Assembly (NCBI GenBank): GCA_903904615.1
Contig: CAIVDG010000023.1
Span: forward strand, 1-8,621
From: an uncultured Acidimicrobiaceae bacterium
Lineage (GTDB): Bacteria; Actinomycetota; Acidimicrobiia; Acidimicrobiales; Ilumatobacteraceae
DNA length: 8,621 nucleotides
Reading direction: 5' to 3'
The notes under the pieces are model-generated. The model worked only from the letters and a program-made list of their open reading frames with translations, did no database searches and was not told where the DNA came from. Below are positions 5,990 to 8,621 of the stretch, piece by piece. A program made the translations under genes and the position numbers. The number at the start of each line of letters is the position of its first letter. Within the stretch, counting starts at the first letter, position 1.

Positions 5990-6340
5990 ATGTACACCAA
6001 GATTGACATCGCAGCCGGCGGAGCAAGCGTCCAGGAAATGGACCTCCCCTTGTCCTCGCGCCGTTGCTCTGACGGAAACGGCACCCTCAGCTACCTGTTC
6101 TTCTCGGACGAATGGGTGGACATTCAGCGCGCCAAGGCTATTTGCGGCAAGTGCGCAGATGCCCGTGACTGCCTACAAGGAGCTCTCGACCGAGAGGAGC
6201 CCTGGGGCGTCTGGGGTGGAGAAGAGTTGGAGATGGGGCGCGTGGTGTCCGTACGCCGCCCCCGCGGTCGTCCACCCGTGAAGTCTGCGTCCGTCACAGC
6301 GATCGAAGAGGTACCCATCCCGCGTCACCTCGTAGCCTGA
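5990..6340 (+). CDS. whiB7: WhiB7-like Fe-S transcriptional regulator
   Basis: 116 residues. WhiB-family proteins bind a [4Fe-4S] cluster through four cysteines and act with the primary sigma factor. WhiB7 activates intrinsic antibiotic-resistance genes in mycobacteria and Streptomyces. The cysteines are Cys26 (SRRCSDG), Cys52, Cys55 and Cys61 (ICGKCADARDCL), spacing Cx25Cx2Cx5C. The turn motif EPWGVWGGEE (residues 70-79) has the WhiB7-type wording. It is followed by an AT-hook, RRPRGRPP (89-96), the feature that separates WhiB7 from other Wbl proteins. About 20 residues after the hook (KSASVTAIEE onward) look lineage-specific. It is preceded by an upstream ORF, a terminator and a possible antiterminator, as for mycobacterial whiB7. 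It leads an operon with a thioredoxin gene 4 nt downstream. Family certain; WhiB7 class very likely. Confidence 0.92.
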   Translation: MYTKIDIAAGGASVQEMDLPLSSRRCSDGNGTLSYLFFSDEWVDIQRAKAICGKCADARDCLQGALDREEPWGVWGGEELEMGRVVSVRRPRGRPPVKSASVTAIEEVPIPRHLVA

Positions 6341-6344
6341 GTAC

Positions 6345-6926
6345 ATGGGACGGAACCGAAAAAAGGTCGTTGTTGCGGTTCTGTCCATTGTGCTACTTGT
6401 CAGCGTTGTCGGAGGGTGGGCCCTCAGCCGATCCTCCGACGACGTTGACGCCAATCTCACCACTCCTGGGGTCGAACAGACCCCAGGAATTGGTACAAAT
6501 GCCAACAACACGGGCAAAAAATTCTCATTTATTCCTGTCACCGATGTGTTGTCCGGTGCAGCCGTCACCATCACACCAATGGGAAAGCCCATGGTGGTGA
6601 ACTTCTGGTTCTCTACCTGCGAACCGTGTAAACGCGAAATGCCAGCGCTCACCGCAGCAGCTGCCGCATACGGAACTCGCGTGAACTTCATTGGCATCAA
6701 TCCGAATGACACCGAGGAATCGGCATCAGCATTCATTGAGAAATATGGAATCAAGTACGCAAACTACTTGGACGACGGAGATCAACTGTCTGAAGCTGGC
6801 GTCACCACAATGCCCACCACTTTCTTTATTGATGCCAGCGGGTACATCGTGAAAACTCACGCCGGTGAACTCACGTTGGAAGACATCGACAATCTCCTTC
6901 AGAACGAGCTTGGAGTAACGAAGTGA
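6345..6926 (+). CDS. Membrane-anchored TlpA/ResA-type thioredoxin
   Basis: A thiol-disulfide oxidoreductase on the outer face of the membrane, likely reducing disulfides with electrons from the adjacent CcdA. 193 residues. A basic start (MGRNRKK) and a hydrophobic segment at 8-28 form a signal anchor, followed by a polar linker to about 60. The thioredoxin domain contains NFWFSTCEPCKREMP (residues 86-100) with active-site Cys92-Glu-Pro-Cys95. The strand FIGIN (115-119) follows, and the cis-proline loop is TTMPTTFFID (154-163, Pro157). ATG 6345 is 4 nt after the whiB7 stop with only a weak ribosome site, suggesting translational coupling. The 3' end overlaps ccdA by 4 nt. No cytochrome c or ccs genes are visible, so the client is unknown. 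Confidence 0.93.
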   Translation: MGRNRKKVVVAVLSIVLLVSVVGGWALSRSSDDVDANLTTPGVEQTPGIGTNANNTGKKFSFIPVTDVLSGAAVTITPMGKPMVVNFWFSTCEPCKREMPALTAAAAAYGTRVNFIGINPNDTEESASAFIEKYGIKYANYLDDGDQLSEAGVTTMPTTFFIDASGYIVKTHAGELTLEDIDNLLQNELGVTK

Positions 6927-7765
6927 TTGCACTCGAAGGTGACTTCGCGTACAACTTCATTCTTGGAGTCATGTCGGCAGTGAACCCCTGCGGTTTTGTT
7001 CTACTGCCTACCTATCTCATCTATTTCCTCGGCATGGAACTTCACCCCACTGCCACCCGCGCCTCCACCTTGCAACGCGGTCTCATGGTCGGTTCAGCCG
7101 TGTCCTCCGGATTTGTTGGTCTCTTTCTCATTGTTGGAGTTATTACTCAGTCATTCACCACTGCCGTTAGAGACAACTCCAAGTATCTGGCGTTTGTGGT
7201 TGGTCTAGGCCTTGTGGCAATGGGCGTTCTTATGTTGACTGGCTGGAAACCTCGAATTGCCCAGCCGAATGTTTCTGTTCAGCGTGAGCGAACACTGCGA
7301 AACATGTTCTTGTTCGGAATTGCTTACGCAGTTGCCTCTATCGGATGCACCATCGGATTCGTTACATCTGCAGTTTTCGGGTCCGTCGGCCGGCATGGGT
7401 TCGTCTCTGGCGTATTCAGCATTGTCCTGTACGGCCTCGGAATGGCCTCTCTTGTTGTGGCCCTCACAGTGGCTCTCGCCTTTGCGCAAATCGGAATAGT
7501 GACATTTCTCAAGAAAAGTTTTCGCTTCTTCGATCGCATCTCTGCTGTGTTTGTTCTTCTCACCGGTCTCTATCTCACGTGGTATTGGTATGCGGCCATT
7601 ACTGAACGTGGAAGTGACGGCGTGACCCGTCGCGTTGACTCTCTTCAGTCATCCGTCGTGAACTTCCTCAGCGATATTGGCGCAGTCACACTCGGCATCA
7701 TCTTTGTAGCAGTTATTGCACTAGCGCTTTGGTTCATCCGTCGCCCAACACAACGGCAGTCATAG
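6923..7765 (+). CDS. ccdA: CcdA-type thiol-disulfide transmembrane transporter
   Basis: Carries reducing equivalents from cytoplasmic thioredoxin across the membrane to extracytoplasmic thioredoxin-like proteins. 280 residues with about seven hydrophobic helices (roughly 11-36, 54-76, 88-107, 129-152, 162-190, 205-226, 253-272). The two redox cysteines sit in the expected contexts: Cys23 in SAVNPCGFVLLP (helix 1) and Cys142 in SIGCTIGF (helix 4). The seventh helix is preceded by a polar stretch and adds to the six-helix CcdA core. Start GTG 6923 overlaps the tlpA stop (GTGA), with GGAG 7 nt upstream. The order tlpA-ccdA is a known functional pair. Its place behind whiB7 is the unusual part. 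Confidence 0.92.
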   Translation: MIALEGDFAYNFILGVMSAVNPCGFVLLPTYLIYFLGMELHPTATRASTLQRGLMVGSAVSSGFVGLFLIVGVITQSFTTAVRDNSKYLAFVVGLGLVAMGVLMLTGWKPRIAQPNVSVQRERTLRNMFLFGIAYAVASIGCTIGFVTSAVFGSVGRHGFVSGVFSIVLYGLGMASLVVALTVALAFAQIGIVTFLKKSFRFFDRISAVFVLLTGLYLTWYWYAAITERGSDGVTRRVDSLQSSVVNFLSDIGAVTLGIIFVAVIALALWFIRRPTQRQS

Positions 7766-7767
7766 GC

Positions 7768-8367
7768 ATGGAACTCTCCGATCTCCTTACGTACGACGGC
7801 GTTTCAGAAGAGTGCGTGCTGCGATCAGCCTTTGGTTTCATGGCCTTTCACGGCGGCGCATTGGAAGAAATGACCGACATCGTGGCATCGCGCGCTGCCG
7901 AAAGAGTTGGTGCTTCGTACTACGGAATTCAGTTACCCGACAATCTTGAGTGGCACATTCCCTCGCACAAAGTCACAGCCGATCAATCACCGCTCCTTGA
8001 TGCATTTCTTTCTCACGTGAACATTGTGATCACTGTTCATGGCTTCGGTCGTGCCGGATTCTTCACATCACTGTTGCTCGGTGGTCGCAACAGAAGGTTG
8101 GCATCGCATTTAGGCGACAATCTACGCAAGCACCTCCCCGCATATCGCATCATTGACGACATTGATGACATTCCAGGGAACCTTCGTGGCATGCACCAAG
8201 ACAACCCCGTGAATGTTGTGGAGCACGCAGGTGTCCAACTTGAATTGCCTCCACGCGTTCGCGGCTCTAGTCCGCTGTGGTGGGATTGGGAAGGCCCAGG
8301 TCTCACACCGCACACTGAATCACTTATTGACGCATTGGTGGAATGCGCCACTACGTGGAAGCAGTAA
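7768..8367 (+). CDS. Poly-gamma-glutamate hydrolase family protein (PF05908-like)
   Basis: 199 residues, close to the usual 190-210 of the YjqB/PghP group, whose phage members cut poly-gamma-glutamate with a carboxypeptidase-like zinc site. The visible signature runs AFHGGALEEMTDIVA (residues 26-40), YYGIQ (51-55), LEWHIPSHK (60-68), IVITVHGFG (87-95), LLLGGRNRRL (102-111), DNPVNVVEHAGVQLELPP (145-162). Candidate zinc ligands are His28, Glu33 and His91, spaced +5 and +58; I recall the same spacing in the PghP structure. Glu159 is a likely catalytic acid. No signal peptide, so it is predicted cytoplasmic. ATG 7768 lies 2 nt after the ccdA stop, so it is probably last in the operon; an in-frame TTG at 7729 inside ccdA is less likely. 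Its true substrate here is unknown. Confidence 0.85.
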   Translation: MELSDLLTYDGVSEECVLRSAFGFMAFHGGALEEMTDIVASRAAERVGASYYGIQLPDNLEWHIPSHKVTADQSPLLDAFLSHVNIVITVHGFGRAGFFTSLLLGGRNRRLASHLGDNLRKHLPAYRIIDDIDDIPGNLRGMHQDNPVNVVEHAGVQLELPPRVRGSSPLWWDWEGPGLTPHTESLIDALVECATTWKQ

Positions 8368-8619
8368 CTACTCGCTGATCTCTTGCGCGGGAATAGATAC
8401 GGGCATGCCCGCAACTATGTCGTTAACGCCTACATCGTTCAGTCCACAGGCACGCACTTGAGCCAACGATCGGCGCCCACCAATAGAACGAAACAGGTCG
8501 AAATCGGAGACGTCGGCCAACAGAATTTCGCTCGCTTGTGGGTGTGAATGTTTCGAAAGGAAATTACGAATCCAATTTGCTGACACTGTTATAGACAATG
8601 CGTCGCGTGCACCGGGCGC
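8368..8619 (-). CDS. C-terminal part of a protein resembling the mycothiol-dependent maleylpyruvate isomerase family
   Basis: The minus frame is open from the right edge to the TAG at 8368-8370, giving 83 visible residues; the 5' part lies beyond the window. A TTG at 8598 is in frame, but the frame stays open upstream of it, so it is probably not the start. The best clue is FDLFRSIGGRRSLAQVRA, which resembles the FELFRalxGRRSxxQ motif near the C-terminus of actinobacterial MDMPI-family (DinB-like, mycothiol-dependent) proteins. The assignment rests on this single motif and should be treated as tentative. Its stop directly abuts the plus-strand gene's stop (0 nt gap). Confidence 0.5.
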   Translation of the reverse strand, partial: APGARDALSITVSANWIRNFLSKHSHPQASEILLADVSDFDLFRSIGGRRSLAQVRACGLNDVGVNDIVAGMPVSIPAQEISE

Positions 8620-8621
8620 GC

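Noticed and set aside
6173..6754. A 193-codon minus-strand open frame across the whiB7-tlpA junction
   Set aside because: It spans two well-supported plus-strand genes and shows no family motif.
7729..7767. TTG start giving the PGA-hydrolase-like protein 13 extra N-terminal residues
   Set aside because: The extension overlaps ccdA, starts with a rare codon and lacks a ribosome site; ATG 7768 directly after the ccdA stop is more natural.
7768..8367. Prophage remnant, since PghP-type enzymes occur in phages
   Set aside because: No phage structural, integrase or lysis genes nearby, and the gene is tightly packed in a cellular operon.

Overview
The window looks like a piece of an actinobacterial chromosome. 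It has a WhiB-family Fe-S regulator of the WhiB7 type, an oligoribonuclease (orn), GTG starts, and an edge gene resembling the mycothiol-dependent isomerase family. Moderate base composition and very tight gene packing (three tail-to-tail gene pairs with -4, 0 and 1 bp between stops) suggest a compact, possibly aquatic lineage such as an Acidimicrobiia-like organism. That placement is inference.

Left part (1-4862), acyl-CoA and housekeeping genes. A class III (CaiB-type) CoA-transferase on the minus strand runs off the left edge. Diverging from it is an acyl-CoA dehydrogenase, which meets a minus-strand crotonase-fold protein tail to tail. The crotonase gene diverges from an orn-metallohydrolase pair whose genes overlap by 4 nt. 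The CoA-transferase, dehydrogenase and crotonase read as parts of a CoA-thioester degradation module.

Middle (4859-5989). A minus-strand double-hotdog acyl-ACP thioesterase is followed by about 360 nt without an ordinary gene, the only such stretch in the window. It holds a 54-codon upstream ORF, several inverted repeats and a strong intrinsic terminator just upstream of the whiB gene. A segment near the end of the small ORF can pair over 11 contiguous base pairs (one G-U) with the 5' arm of the terminator, so two mutually exclusive folds exist. This resembles ribosome-mediated attenuation, as known for mycobacterial whiB7 leaders.

Right part (5990-8367) is one apparent operon: whiB7-like regulator, membrane-anchored TlpA/ResA thioredoxin, CcdA thiol-disulfide membrane transporter, and a poly-gamma-glutamate-hydrolase-family zinc enzyme. 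Gaps are 4 nt, a 4-nt overlap and 2 nt. If the leader controls the operon, drug- or translation-stress sensing would be linked to extracytoplasmic thiol reduction and an amidohydrolase-like enzyme. A minus-strand partial gene closes the window.

The most noteworthy item is the whiB7 leader with its attenuator and the unusual operon behind it.
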